Source of the DNA: Tepidanaerobacter sp. EBM-38
GTDB lineage: Bacteria > Bacillota > Thermosediminibacteria > Thermosediminibacterales > Tepidanaerobacteraceae
Direction of reading: 5' to 3'
Assembly: GCA_001896545.1 (NCBI GenBank)
Contig: MPOT01000054.1
Coordinates: 85,416 to 149,415 of the forward strand
Length of the DNA stretch: 64,000 nt
The number at the start of each line of letters is the position of its first letter. Position 1 is the first letter of the stretch. The notes below the pieces were generated by a model that was not told the origin of the DNA, ran no database searches, and saw only the letters and a program-made list of their open reading frames with translations. Shown piece by piece: positions 24,040-32,808 of the stretch. Made by a program: the position numbers and the translations under genes.

Positions 24040-25402
24040 TTACATCATCCTCTTTATTACTTGCCATTTTGCCCAGCAGGTCTTCTACAAACTGTTTGGC
24101 GGTTCGGCCGGAGCGGCTGTTATGCCAAAGCTCCCATTTTAGTGCCATTTCACGAAGTTGTTTGGGCTCTATGTTTATACCTTTGCTTTCGGCTATGCCC
24201 TCGACTATGTCAAGATATTTTTCCTGGTCGGGAGAAAGGTATACTACCGTAATGCCAAAGCGATCCGATAGGGAAAGTTTTTCTTGAAGCGTATCCTGGG
24301 CTTTTGCCTCATCTTCGGCCCGGTCACTGTGAAATTCCCGGATAAGATGGCGGCGGTTAGAGGTTGCGTATATCAGTACATTTTCCGGAGCCGGTTCCAA
24401 ACTTCCTTCCAGAATGGCTTTTAAATACTTGTATTCTGTCTCGTGTTCTTCAAAGGAAAGGTCGTCTACAAAAATAATAAAGCGGTAGGGACGGTCTCTC
24501 AGTTCTGCAACGATATTGGAAAGGTCTATTAACCGGTCTTTGGTTACTTCCACCATTCGCAAGCCATCTTCTCCGAATTCATGGATTAATGCCTTAATCG
24601 TAGAAGACTTGCCGGTGCCTCTGTCCCCGTATAGCAGCATGTTGTTTGCTCCAAAGCCTTGGACAAACTGTCGGGTATTTCGCAATACTTCATTTTTCTG
24701 TTCTTCATAACCGATAAGGTTTTCCAACAGAATGGGGTCCGGTTCCGGTATGCCAACAAGTTTGCCGCCGTTTTCGGTATCTACCCATTTGAAAGCCCAG
24801 TATCTGGCAAACTTTCCACAGCCCGTATTCTTATAGAATTTTGCCAAGTCGCTGATATTTTTATTCCAAGCCGGGGAATTATTCAACAGTATTTTTATTT
24901 TTTGTTTTTGTTCATAATAGGTTTTGGGGTATGGAAAAGATTTACTGCCTTTCATAGTAAGCATTGCGGTAAAATCTGTGCATTGAGCTGACTTTTCTTG
25001 TATATGGGAAGTAAATGCCATAAAATTGAAATCGTGTAATATCTTCAATAGCGCTAAATCCCTTTCTGCAAGTTCTATAAGCGGCTGCTCTATTTCATGT
25101 AATCCGATTTTTTCACATCTGAGGCTAAAAGGGTTTTCATCTGCAAGAATAAGATTTAAGATATGGTCTTGCCAAAGGTTGCCCACTAAAGGTTCCCCAC
25201 AAATTTTGTTTTCTTCTATAAGGCTGCTTAAAAAATCGTGGTATACTGAAACAAGAGCCGGTATAGGCTTTTCTTCCGAGGTAATTTCAAGCATTTTTAA
25301 ATATTTCTTAACAATTTGGTCATTTAGAAGAAGGTTTCTATAAATAACCAGGGAATTTGCAGCTAGCTGTGTGTCAAATATTTGTTGTTGAATTTTATTC
25401 AT
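24017..25402 (-). CDS. DUF815-type AAA ATPase
   Basis: 461 residues. An N-terminal helical region (about 1-200) is followed by a P-loop ATPase: Walker A YGDRGTGKSSTIK at about 260, Walker B FIIFVDDLSFEEHE, and the sensor segment IYATSNRRHLIREF. This is the DUF815 family of single-domain AAA proteins, widespread in Proteobacteria and Clostridia and without an established role. The start has AAAGGAGA. It overlaps truD; the neighbour gene gives no functional hint beyond RNA modification. Confidence 0.87.
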   Translation of the reverse strand: MNKIQQQIFDTQLAANSLVIYRNLLLNDQIVKKYLKMLEITSEEKPIPALVSVYHDFLSSLIEENKICGEPLVGNLWQDHILNLILADENPFSLRCEKIGLHEIEQPLIELAERDLALLKILHDFNFMAFTSHIQEKSAQCTDFTAMLTMKGSKSFPYPKTYYEQKQKIKILLNNSPAWNKNISDLAKFYKNTGCGKFARYWAFKWVDTENGGKLVGIPEPDPILLENLIGYEEQKNEVLRNTRQFVQGFGANNMLLYGDRGTGKSSTIKALIHEFGEDGLRMVEVTKDRLIDLSNIVAELRDRPYRFIIFVDDLSFEEHETEYKYLKAILEGSLEPAPENVLIYATSNRRHLIREFHSDRAEDEAKAQDTLQEKLSLSDRFGITVVYLSPDQEKYLDIVEGIAESKGINIEPKQLREMALKWELWHNSRSGRTAKQFVEDLLGKMASNKEDDVIENKSNN

Positions 25403-25426
25403 ATGTATCTCCTTTCAATCACTGTG

Positions 25427-26134
25427 TTAATTAGCTGTTATGTCATTTAGTACCGGATTTTGACCTCTGGCTCTTTCAACCAGGCCCACATCTATAACAG
25501 TCGTTAAAATTTCGGGGCTCTCATCACTTTCAGCAAGTATTTTGCCCCAAGGGTCTACAACCATAGACATGCCTGAACATGCACCGGTCCGGGGTTTGCC
25601 CGCAGAATTTACTGCTACAACAAAAAATTGATTTTCAATGGCTCTTACTATGTTTAAAAGCTTCCAGTGAATTTCTCGAAGCTTCGGCCATTTTCCTAAA
25701 ACAAAGAGAACTTTTGCACCTTTAAGAGCCGACTGTCTTACAACTTCTGGAAATCTTAAATCACAACCCGGGATAATCCCACAGCTGATGCCGTCTAAAT
25801 CAAATATACAGCTTTCGGGCTGCATTTCATTAGCTTGATTACAGCTTGCAATAATATGACCTTGTCTGTCTACCGCATATGCGGTATCAAAGGTGCAGGA
25901 AGTCACTATATTGACGGAGTTTTGCGCTGCCAGCTTTTGTAATTGATTTACGGCAGCGGCTTCCTGCTCATTTGAGCCGGCTGCCAAGATTGCAGGCAGA
26001 ACCAGCACATTAGGCTTTTTTCGACGGTTTAAAGCCTTGCTTATCATGATTTCGGCTTGACTCAAATTCGCCTTAAAATCGCGGTAAATTGTATCAGTTT
26101 GAAGTAATGATATCTTTAGTTCAATATGTTCCAA
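25427..26134 (-). CDS. Nitrilase-superfamily protein lacking a recognisable catalytic triad
   Basis: 235 residues, somewhat short for the family (about 260-280), with a TTG start and a GGAAGCGG site. Overall fold motifs are present: VLVLPA, SCGIIPGCDLRFPEVVRQSA, GKWPKLREIHWKLLNIVRAI and FVVAVNSAG. In active members the Glu follows LP (LPE), a Lys lies in a KxHL segment, and the Cys is in the G-x-x-ICYDLRFPE motif. Here LPE is LPA, no KxHL segment is visible, and the Cys position is Gly (PG-C-D, with a Cys shifted one place). It is probably inactive as an amidohydrolase or uses altered chemistry. 24 bases downstream of the ATPase gene start. Confidence 0.82.
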   Translation of the reverse strand: MEHIELKISLLQTDTIYRDFKANLSQAEIMISKALNRRKKPNVLVLPAILAAGSNEQEAAAVNQLQKLAAQNSVNIVTSCTFDTAYAVDRQGHIIASCNQANEMQPESCIFDLDGISCGIIPGCDLRFPEVVRQSALKGAKVLFVLGKWPKLREIHWKLLNIVRAIENQFFVVAVNSAGKPRTGACSGMSMVVDPWGKILAESDESPEILTTVIDVGLVERARGQNPVLNDITAN

Positions 26135-26352
26135 CTTATATCCGCTTCCTTTAAAAGATTAATCAAAAAGCTTTACTCGATTATATCAAAAATAAAGCGC
26201 TTTTGTATAATATTTCTGCAAAATTTATGTTATTTACTCTGTGTTGGCAATGTGATAGGATACTGTTTGAGCATATAAATTTCGAAATTAAAAATCAGAT
26301 GTGCAGTCTATTGTTGCTTATGTCATTGATTTTGAAAGGAGCATGTATAATT

Positions 26353-27540
26353 ATGCAGTTTTTGCGACATTTTAAACTTCAGCAATCGAAGAATATTGTT
26401 TTACTTTTATTATCGTTTTTTATGCTCACTTTAAATTTTCCCGCACCTTCATTTGCTGCACAGAATTTACCGACAGAGCAAAAGGACTCGTTGACTGTTC
26501 TATGTTATCATCATATTGTTCCTGAGGAATCACCGATAAATACGAATGCTATTATTTCTGTTTCGGAATTTGAGCAGCAGATGAAATATCTATATGAACA
26601 TGGTTATTATACTGCAAAATTAAATGATATTGAGGAGTTTTTGTATACCAAGAAGGCACTTCCGGAAAATACGGTGCTTATTACATTTGATGACGGTTAT
26701 GAATCCAATTATACATATGCTTATCCCATATTAAAAAAATACGGTTTAAATGCATTAATTTTTTTGATAGGCGGCAGCATAGAAAGTAAGCCGCAAGACT
26801 TAAAAATCATCCCAAAGCTTTCTTTTGACCAAATACGTGAAATGACCGACAGCGGTCTTATAGAGTTTGGCAGCCACACTTTTAATGCTCATTATCTTAT
26901 AAATGAAGAATCTGCTTTTGTTGCTATGAGTCAGGAGTTGTTATATGAAGACTTTGACAATATGAATGAATTTTTCGACCAAATCGGCTCTCCGAAAATC
27001 AAAAGTATTGCATATCCTTATGGCAAGTTTAATGAGATGTCAATAGCCGCTTCAAGGTTAAACGGCTACAGCCTTGGGTTTACTGTTAATCAGGGTTTTG
27101 TATATCAAGATGCTTGTCCCATGGCTTTAAATCGGATAATTGTGCTGCCCGGTACGACTTTGGAGAAATTTAAAGTTTTAATTCACGATAATTCTTTTGT
27201 TCTTCCGGAATACTTTGACGGTTCAGTCGTGCTCCGCTTGGATTCTGCAACTGCGTATCGGAATAAAAGGCCGGTGCAGCTGGATACTGCCGCAGCTTTT
27301 GTAGATGGAAAATTTACGGCACCGCTGAATTTCTTTGTGAAAAATTTGGGGTGGAATCTGCTTTGGGATTCTAATTCGCATAAAGTTACAAAGCAGCTCA
27401 CCAATCAAACGGAAAAATGGTTTACGGTTCCAACTTATTTGGCAGGCGAACAGGTAATGGTGCCCGTAAGGGAACTGGCAGAGGCCATGGGATACGAGGT
27501 AATATGGCATCAGGATGATAAGACAGTTGAAATAAAATGA
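26353..27540 (+). CDS. Exported polysaccharide deacetylase with C-terminal stalk (copper amine oxidase N-like) domain
   Basis: 395 residues from the ATG at 26353 (AAAGGAG 11 bases upstream). It begins with a signal peptide (LRHFKLQQSKN, hydrophobic run, PSFAA). The catalytic NodB domain (about 45-275) shows the metal/catalytic motif LITFDDGYESN and the second His motif FGSHTFNAH, and the active-site RxxxPYG-like IAYPYGKF. The last 100 residues (DSATAYRNKRPVQLD ... VPVRELAEAMGYEVIWHQDD) match the stalk domain common on clostridial exported proteins. It likely de-N-acetylates peptidoglycan or another wall glycan. Earlier ATGs up to 26203 lack ribosome sites. Confidence 0.9.
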   Translation: MQFLRHFKLQQSKNIVLLLLSFFMLTLNFPAPSFAAQNLPTEQKDSLTVLCYHHIVPEESPINTNAIISVSEFEQQMKYLYEHGYYTAKLNDIEEFLYTKKALPENTVLITFDDGYESNYTYAYPILKKYGLNALIFLIGGSIESKPQDLKIIPKLSFDQIREMTDSGLIEFGSHTFNAHYLINEESAFVAMSQELLYEDFDNMNEFFDQIGSPKIKSIAYPYGKFNEMSIAASRLNGYSLGFTVNQGFVYQDACPMALNRIIVLPGTTLEKFKVLIHDNSFVLPEYFDGSVVLRLDSATAYRNKRPVQLDTAAAFVDGKFTAPLNFFVKNLGWNLLWDSNSHKVTKQLTNQTEKWFTVPTYLAGEQVMVPVRELAEAMGYEVIWHQDDKTVEIK

Positions 27541-27550
27541 GGTGTAAGCA

Positions 27551-28276
27551 ATGAAAAGTCAAAAACCTGCACGCATCGATAAAATCCTTGCTTCATGCGG
27601 CTACGGCAGCCGAAAGGATGTTAAGAAACTTATTAAATCGGGCCAAGTGTCGATAAACGGTGTGATTATCAATGATGCCGGCACTTTGGTGAATCCCTCT
27701 CTTGATGAGATAATCGTGGCAGGGGAATGTATTTTGTATGAAGATAATGTATATATTATGATGAACAAGCCCCAGGATGTTGTTTCTTCAACCTATGATG
27801 ATTTTGAAACAACTGTCATTGATTTGCTGGAAGGGGAATATTTCCATCGAAAACTATTCCCGGTAGGCAGGCTTGATAAAGATGCCGAAGGGCTTATATT
27901 CTTAACCGATGACGGTAAGATGGCCCATCGGCTTCTGTCACCTAAAAATCGGGTACCTAAAACCTATTATGTAGAAGTTCGGGGAAGGCTTGATGAAAGT
28001 GATATTAAAGCCTTTGCCGCAGGTATGGAACTTGAAGATTTTACGGCACTACCTGCAGAACTTGATATTTTGGAAAAAAATAATATTTCAAGTGCATATG
28101 TTACCATATATGAAGGCAAATTTCATCAGATAAAGCGGATGATGAAGGCCAGGGGTAAGGAGGTTATTTATCTAAAGCGGCTGTCTCTTGGGCCGTTAAG
28201 GCTCGATGAAGAGCTTGAGCCGGGCATGTGGCGCAAGCTCACAAAGGAAGAATTGGATTTGCTAAGAGCTATTTAA
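27551..28276 (+). CDS. RsuA/RluB-family rRNA pseudouridine synthase
   Basis: 241 residues. N-terminal S4 RNA-binding domain (ARIDKILASCGYGSRKDVKKL, about 6-60), then the catalytic domain with the Asp motif FPVGRLDKDAEGLIFLTDDG. Then come VPKTYYVEVRG and EGKFHQIKRMMKARGK. Ribosome site GAGGTG. The family modifies U516 of 16S (RsuA) or U2605-type sites of 23S rRNA (RluB). The sequence is RsuA-like, but specificity is not certain. Ten bases after the deacetylase stop, so probably co-transcribed. Confidence 0.92.
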   Translation: MKSQKPARIDKILASCGYGSRKDVKKLIKSGQVSINGVIINDAGTLVNPSLDEIIVAGECILYEDNVYIMMNKPQDVVSSTYDDFETTVIDLLEGEYFHRKLFPVGRLDKDAEGLIFLTDDGKMAHRLLSPKNRVPKTYYVEVRGRLDESDIKAFAAGMELEDFTALPAELDILEKNNISSAYVTIYEGKFHQIKRMMKARGKEVIYLKRLSLGPLRLDEELEPGMWRKLTKEELDLLRAI

Positions 28277-28380
28277 AGCTCACGGCACATCAATCTTACT
28301 CCCCGGCAACGATGTATAAACCAATCACAAACTTCTGCAAGAGGGTATACCCATAATGAGGTAATTTTTAGACCACAATT

Positions 28381-29394
28381 TTAATATATGACTGATGAAT
28401 TTATGCTTTTAATATCCTTACAGCCTGTGAGAATCATGGCCTGTTTTAACTCATTTGCCATTGTTTCCAATACCAGTCGCACACCTTCAGCTCCGCCGCC
28501 AAAAGCGCCGATGATGACAGGTCTTCCTACAAGTACCGCATCTGCCCCCAAAGCTAAATATTTCAGCACATCCACACCGGAACGCACTCCTCCGTCGGCG
28601 AGAATGGTTATTTTACCCTTCAGCTTATCGGCTATTGCGGGGAGGACTTGTGCAACTCCAGGCGTGCTGTCCAGTATGCGTCCGCCGTGGTTTGATACGA
28701 CTATTGCAGCAGCCCCCGCCTCCAAAGCCAGCTTTGCCTCATCTACGGTCATGATACCCTTTAATATAAAAGGCAGGTCAACAGCCGATATTATTTCTTT
28801 TATTTCCTGAAGATTTTTAGGACCTACTGGCTGTCCCATTAATGCCATGGTCACAAGACCCGCTCCGTCAATATCCATGCCAACGGCAGGGGCATTTATC
28901 TCCTCGGCCTGTTTCGCCATTTCAATCACTCTGTGATTTTCCCTGGGTTTTATGATAGGTATTCCATGCCCGTTTTCTTTTTTAATTGCTTCAATACCCG
29001 AAGTATAAAATACGGGATTTCCGCCGTCGCCGCACATACCGACAGTTCCCGCATATTTACTGCCTGACATGACCATGCCGATGTACTCGGCCTCAGGTAT
29101 GGCCCCGCCCATATTGTAATCTGAGCCGGTTATAGGCGCTGAAAGAATCGGCATGGAAAGGTCAATTCCTAAAATATTTGTGGAAATATCCGGAGTCTTT
29201 GCATCATGCAGTGTCCTCAGATTAAGCTTTACATTGGCCAGTGCCTCTATGTTTGCCGTAAAAGAAGAACCGGTGCCTATCCCTCCCATTCCGGGAACTT
29301 CACCGGCACAAGCTATTCCGTTACAGTTCTTGCATACTCGGCAATAACCTTTCATCTTATCACGCGCTGTTTGTTTTATTTCCTCAAGATTCAA
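28381..29394 (-). CDS. FMN-dependent alpha-hydroxy-acid oxidizing protein
   Basis: 337 residues, TTG start with GAGGAG upstream. A TIM-barrel flavoprotein of the lactate/glycolate oxidase superfamily: PILSAPITGSDYNMGG, VSNHGGRILDSTPG with the catalytic His, and the phosphate-binding segment ILADGGVRSGVDVLKYLALGADAVLVGRP. The N-terminus has a cysteine cluster CRVCKNCNGIAC, typical of the clostridial branch, which may bind metal or an FeS centre. It probably oxidises a 2-hydroxy acid or functions as a reductase with a flavin donor. Substrate unknown. Confidence 0.87.
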   Translation of the reverse strand: MNLEEIKQTARDKMKGYCRVCKNCNGIACAGEVPGMGGIGTGSSFTANIEALANVKLNLRTLHDAKTPDISTNILGIDLSMPILSAPITGSDYNMGGAIPEAEYIGMVMSGSKYAGTVGMCGDGGNPVFYTSGIEAIKKENGHGIPIIKPRENHRVIEMAKQAEEINAPAVGMDIDGAGLVTMALMGQPVGPKNLQEIKEIISAVDLPFILKGIMTVDEAKLALEAGAAAIVVSNHGGRILDSTPGVAQVLPAIADKLKGKITILADGGVRSGVDVLKYLALGADAVLVGRPVIIGAFGGGAEGVRLVLETMANELKQAMILTGCKDIKSINSSVIY

Positions 29395-29510
29395 TTTGCT
29401 TTCACTCCTCGCTTATCTCAATATATATATTTATTATTTCGACAAGCCAAGGTTATTGTCCTGCTAATTCTTCCTGGCAATATTCAAGTATACTACGGCA
29501 AATAGCAATT

Positions 29511-29554
29511 GAGCGTTGCAAAAAATTCTGTCTTTCGCACAGTTTGCAACGCTC
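29511..29554 (-). terminator. Long hairpin downstream of the FMN oxidoreductase promoter region
   Basis: GAGCGTTGCAAA / TTTGCAACGCTC outer stem with an inner CTGT/ACAG stem. It lies in the 206-base gap between the FMN enzyme start and the KDG kinase stop, both minus strand. The T-run is poor, so it may be a terminator of low strength or a structured 5' region. Confidence 0.5.
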
Positions 29555-29600
29555 TTTATAAATTTTCTCAAGAAATATGTTTTTCGTATTGCCTATTTAT

Positions 29601-30626
29601 CTATCTCTGGACTCTTCCGGAGGCATCACCTTTTGCCAAGTTTTCAACTTCCTTTACTGTCATGTGGTTAAAATCGCCTACGATGGTGTGTTTCAGACAG
29701 GAAGCCGCTACGGCAAATTCTACCGCATCCTGTGGAGCATATCCGTTGAGGAGGGCGTAGATTAGACCGCCGCCAAAGGAGTCTCCTCCGCCGACTCTGT
29801 CTACTATATGCACTTTATATTTTCTTGAAGTGTATATTTCTTTTCCGTCATAATACATTGCAGACCAGCCGTTGTCAGATGCCGAGTAGCTTTCTCTAAG
29901 CGTGATGGCCACACCTTTTAATGAAAACTTATCCATAAGTTTTTTTGCTACTTCCTTATAGCCTTCTTTGCTCAGCTCGCCTTTTGTTACATCAGATTCG
30001 GCGGCCTGGATTCCAAAAACATCATGGGCATCCTCTTCGTTTCCGATAGAAATATCCACATACTGCATAAGTTCAGACATGACTATGCGAGCCTTTTCTT
30101 TGGACCATAGTTTCTTACGGTAGTTTAAATCACAGCTTACGGTTATACCCATCTTGTTGGCAGTTTTAACTGCTTCCAGGCATGCGGCAGCTACATCATC
30201 GCCTAAAGCTGGTGTAATGCCTGTAAAATGGAACCATTTAGCGCCTTCTAAAATCTTTTCCCAGTCAAAATCTCCGGCTTTTGCCTCGGAAATCGATGAA
30301 TGACTGCGGTCATATACTACAAGTGAAGGCCGCTGAGATGCTCCGATCTCGTTAAAGTAGATTCCTAGGCGCTCTCCGCCCTTTACTATATAGTCGGTAT
30401 GCACGCCATATCTTCTAAGATGATTTATAGCGGCCTGACCGATAGGATTATCAGGAACTTTTGTTACAAAATAGGCCTCCTCGCCGTAATTTGCCAAGGA
30501 TGCAGCTACATTAGCTTCACCGCCGCCGTAGGTTACATCAAAGGAATCGGCCTGAACAAACCTTAGGTAATTAGGAGGGGTAAGCCTCAGCATTATTTCA
30601 CCAAAAGTAACAATTTTATTAGCCAA
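29601..30626 (-). CDS. kdgK: 2-keto-3-deoxygluconate kinase (PfkB family)
   Basis: 341 residues from a TTG start at 30626 (AAGGAAGG 8 bases upstream). PfkB/ribokinase fold: VTFGEIMLRLTP at the N-terminus, YGGGEANVAASLANYG, and the ATP/catalytic-base motif DRVGGGDSFGGGLIYAL with the Asp of GGGD. It phosphorylates 2-keto-3-deoxygluconate to KDPG. The upstream gene encodes KDPG aldolase, so the pair completes breakdown of uronic acids or gluconate-type sugars to pyruvate and glyceraldehyde phosphate. Confidence 0.88.
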   Translation of the reverse strand: MANKIVTFGEIMLRLTPPNYLRFVQADSFDVTYGGGEANVAASLANYGEEAYFVTKVPDNPIGQAAINHLRRYGVHTDYIVKGGERLGIYFNEIGASQRPSLVVYDRSHSSISEAKAGDFDWEKILEGAKWFHFTGITPALGDDVAAACLEAVKTANKMGITVSCDLNYRKKLWSKEKARIVMSELMQYVDISIGNEEDAHDVFGIQAAESDVTKGELSKEGYKEVAKKLMDKFSLKGVAITLRESYSASDNGWSAMYYDGKEIYTSRKYKVHIVDRVGGGDSFGGGLIYALLNGYAPQDAVEFAVAASCLKHTIVGDFNHMTVKEVENLAKGDASGRVQR

Positions 30627-30688
30627 TAAAAACACCTTCCTTTTATAATTATAATTAAATTGAATAAATCAGTGAATGAAATCACTGC

Positions 30689-31330
30689 TTATTTTCTTGC
30701 TGCTTTAATAGCTTCCACAAACTTGCGTGCTGTTTTCTCGACTTCCGCATAGTCTCCTTTTTTAGCTCCTTTAGTCAGTTCACCGCCTACACCTACGGCT
30801 TGGCATCCTGCCTTAATCCATTCGCCGACATTTTCCAGGCTTACGCCACCTGTCGGGACAATGGGTGCATAGGGTAGTGGCCCTAATATCGCTTTAATCA
30901 TCGCTGGACCAAATGCGCTTCCTGGGAAGAACTTGACAAAGTCTGCACCGGATTCCATGACTTCTACGACTTCTCTGATGGACATAGCACCCGGCATACA
31001 TACCTTTTGGTACCTGTTGCACATTTTTACTACATCAGGATTGAAGTAAGGACTGACTATGAATTCTGCTCCGGCAAGCATTGCTGCTCTTGCGGTTTCC
31101 GGATCCATTACGGTGCCAGCTCCGATTAAAATTTCCCCGTTAGGATAAGCTTTGGCAAGTTCAGCTATAACATCAATAGCTCCGGGCACTGTCATGGTTA
31201 TTTCAATAGCCTCAACACCGCCGGCCTTAACAGCCTCGGCAATCTTTAACGCTTGATCAGCTGATTGGGCTCTTACCACGGCAACAATGCCACAATCTGT
31301 AATACGTCTTATAACTTCTAATTTTTTCAT
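30689..31330 (-). CDS. eda: KDPG / KHG aldolase
   Basis: 213 residues from the ATG at 31330 (AAGGAGGA). Class I aldolase TIM barrel: the general acid/base Glu in GVEAIEITMTVPGA, GAGTVMDPETA, and the Schiff-base Lys in FVKFFPGSAFG. Then come the phosphate site PTGGVSLENVGEW and VGVGGELTKG. It splits 2-keto-3-deoxy-6-phosphogluconate into pyruvate and glyceraldehyde 3-phosphate. First gene of a two-gene operon with kdgK; no linked uronate genes are seen here. Confidence 0.94.
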   Translation of the reverse strand: MKKLEVIRRITDCGIVAVVRAQSADQALKIAEAVKAGGVEAIEITMTVPGAIDVIAELAKAYPNGEILIGAGTVMDPETARAAMLAGAEFIVSPYFNPDVVKMCNRYQKVCMPGAMSIREVVEVMESGADFVKFFPGSAFGPAMIKAILGPLPYAPIVPTGGVSLENVGEWIKAGCQAVGVGGELTKGAKKGDYAEVEKTARKFVEAIKAARK

Positions 31331-31430
31331 AAAAAATCCTCCTTGTTTCATATTACGGTATAGTGTTTCATTATATTACTTATTCTACATAAAATGCAAA
31401 AATCCTTCTTTGCTTATTTAATAAAATATA

Positions 31431-31479
31431 AAAAAGGATTTCATCACTATCGAATTTAATAGCGATGAAATCCTTTTTT
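31431..31479 (-). terminator. Strong terminator after the ferredoxin gene
   Basis: AAAAAGGATTTCATC pairs with GATGAAATCCTTTTTT, with an additional inner CTAT/ATAG pairing. T-runs flank it on both strands. It separates the ferredoxin / sugar transporter block from the eda-kdgK operon. Confidence 0.88.
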
Positions 31480-31497
31480 GTTTTTCACCTGTGGATT

Positions 31498-31686
31498 TTA
31501 ATCTTCTTTTATTGCTTCTGACGGACAGCTTTCCATTGCCTCTCTTGCATCATCTTCAGCATCATCAGGTACTGCATCGACTACCACATCAGCTTTCCCA
31601 TCGTCATTCCAATCAAAAACCGATGGGCAGGTATCAATACAAAGACCACAACTAATACAAAGATCTTGTTCAACACTTAGTTTCAA
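31498..31686 (-). CDS. Small [4Fe-4S] ferredoxin
   Basis: 62 residues, TTG start with AGGAGG 8 bases upstream. It binds one cluster: C-x2-C-x2-C (LCISCGLCIDTCP, with the second C-terminal Cys ligand in MESCPSEAI). The acidic central region is typical of single-cluster clostridial/thermophile ferredoxins. It is a soluble low-potential electron carrier. 69 bases downstream of the sugar permease gene; it may be the distal end of that operon or a separate gene. Confidence 0.93.
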   Translation of the reverse strand: MKLSVEQDLCISCGLCIDTCPSVFDWNDDGKADVVVDAVPDDAEDDAREAMESCPSEAIKED

Positions 31687-31755
31687 GGGAAAGACCTCCT
31701 CAAAATGTTTTCTTTGTATATTCTATCACAAATCTCAAGTAATGCAAATATGTTT

Positions 31756-32775
31756 TTATCTTTTTGCAAAATATTTGCGAATATCAAAAGCTACGGCAGT
31801 AATAATTATGATGCCTTTGATAACTTGCTGCCAGTAAGCGGAAACTCCTAGGATAACTAAGCCGTTGCTTAGTACTTCGAATATTAATACGCCGGTGATG
31901 ATTCCTGATACTCGACCTATGCCGCCGGAAGTGGAGACACCTCCTATGGTGCAGGCTGCTATGGCGTCAAGTTCATACATTAGGCCGTAGTTGTTTGTTG
32001 CACCTCCGGTTCTTGCGGCAAGCAGTGCTCCGGCTAAACCGTAAAGGCCGCCGGCTAGTGCATATACTTTAACTAGCGTTGGCTCAACTTTTACTCCGGA
32101 TACTTCTGCTGCACTGGGATTGCCGCCTATGGCGTATATGTATTTACCAAATTGTGTGTGGTTATACATAAACCAAATTACGGCTACTATTATCGCTGCT
32201 ATTAAGACTAGGTTGGGTATTAGAAATATTGAGCCTGATGCCAGATTTGTAAAGTCGTCTCTTAGGCCTCCGATGGGCTGTGCATTGGTGTATATGCATG
32301 CAAAGCCATATACTATTACTTGCATGCCTAGTGTCGCTATGAATGCAGGTACTTTTAGGTATGCTACTATTGAGCCGTTGATTATGCCTATGATGGTGCC
32401 TATGAGTATGGCTAGTAGTATTGGTAATATTATGGGTAAGTTGGGCAGGTTTTCGTATATTTTGTATGCATAGTCAGGCCGTTGCAGCAGGCTTGCGGAT
32501 ATGCATGCTGTAAGGGCTACAACGCGGCCTGCGGAAAGGTCTGTGCCGCGGGTGATTAGTGCTCCGCTTACTCCTAATGCTATTATCATGCGCACTGAGG
32601 ATATGCGCAGTATGTTGCCTATGTTTGAAAGTGATAGGAAGTTTTTGTTGAGTATGCCTATTGTTAAAAATAATATTAGTAGTACCATGTATATGGCGTT
32701 GTTGCTTAATATGGCTTTTAGTTCGCTTGTTTGTAGGCTTGGTTTTGTTTTTGGTTTTGTATTTGTGCTAGCCAA
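31756..32775 (-). CDS. Sugar ABC transporter permease, MglC-like
   Basis: 339 residues, TTG start with GGAGG. About eight to ten membrane helices; the ribose/galactose permease signature GADLSAG-like TRGTDLSAGRVVAL and the C-terminal segment LDAIAACTIGGVSTSGGIG are present. Closest by eye to MglC of the galactose/methyl-galactoside system. Codon choice at the 5' two thirds is almost purely A- or C-ending and becomes ordinary towards the 3' end. Works with the ATPase and binding protein encoded upstream. Confidence 0.9.
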   Translation of the reverse strand: MASTNTKPKTKPSLQTSELKAILSNNAIYMVLLILFLTIGILNKNFLSLSNIGNILRISSVRMIIALGVSGALITRGTDLSAGRVVALTACISASLLQRPDYAYKIYENLPNLPIILPILLAILIGTIIGIINGSIVAYLKVPAFIATLGMQVIVYGFACIYTNAQPIGGLRDDFTNLASGSIFLIPNLVLIAAIIVAVIWFMYNHTQFGKYIYAIGGNPSAAEVSGVKVEPTLVKVYALAGGLYGLAGALLAARTGGATNNYGLMYELDAIAACTIGGVSTSGGIGRVSGIITGVLIFEVLSNGLVILGVSAYWQQVIKGIIIITAVAFDIRKYFAKR

Positions 32776-32808
32776 TTTATTACCTCCTCTGTGTCTTCTA
32801 TCTTTTCT

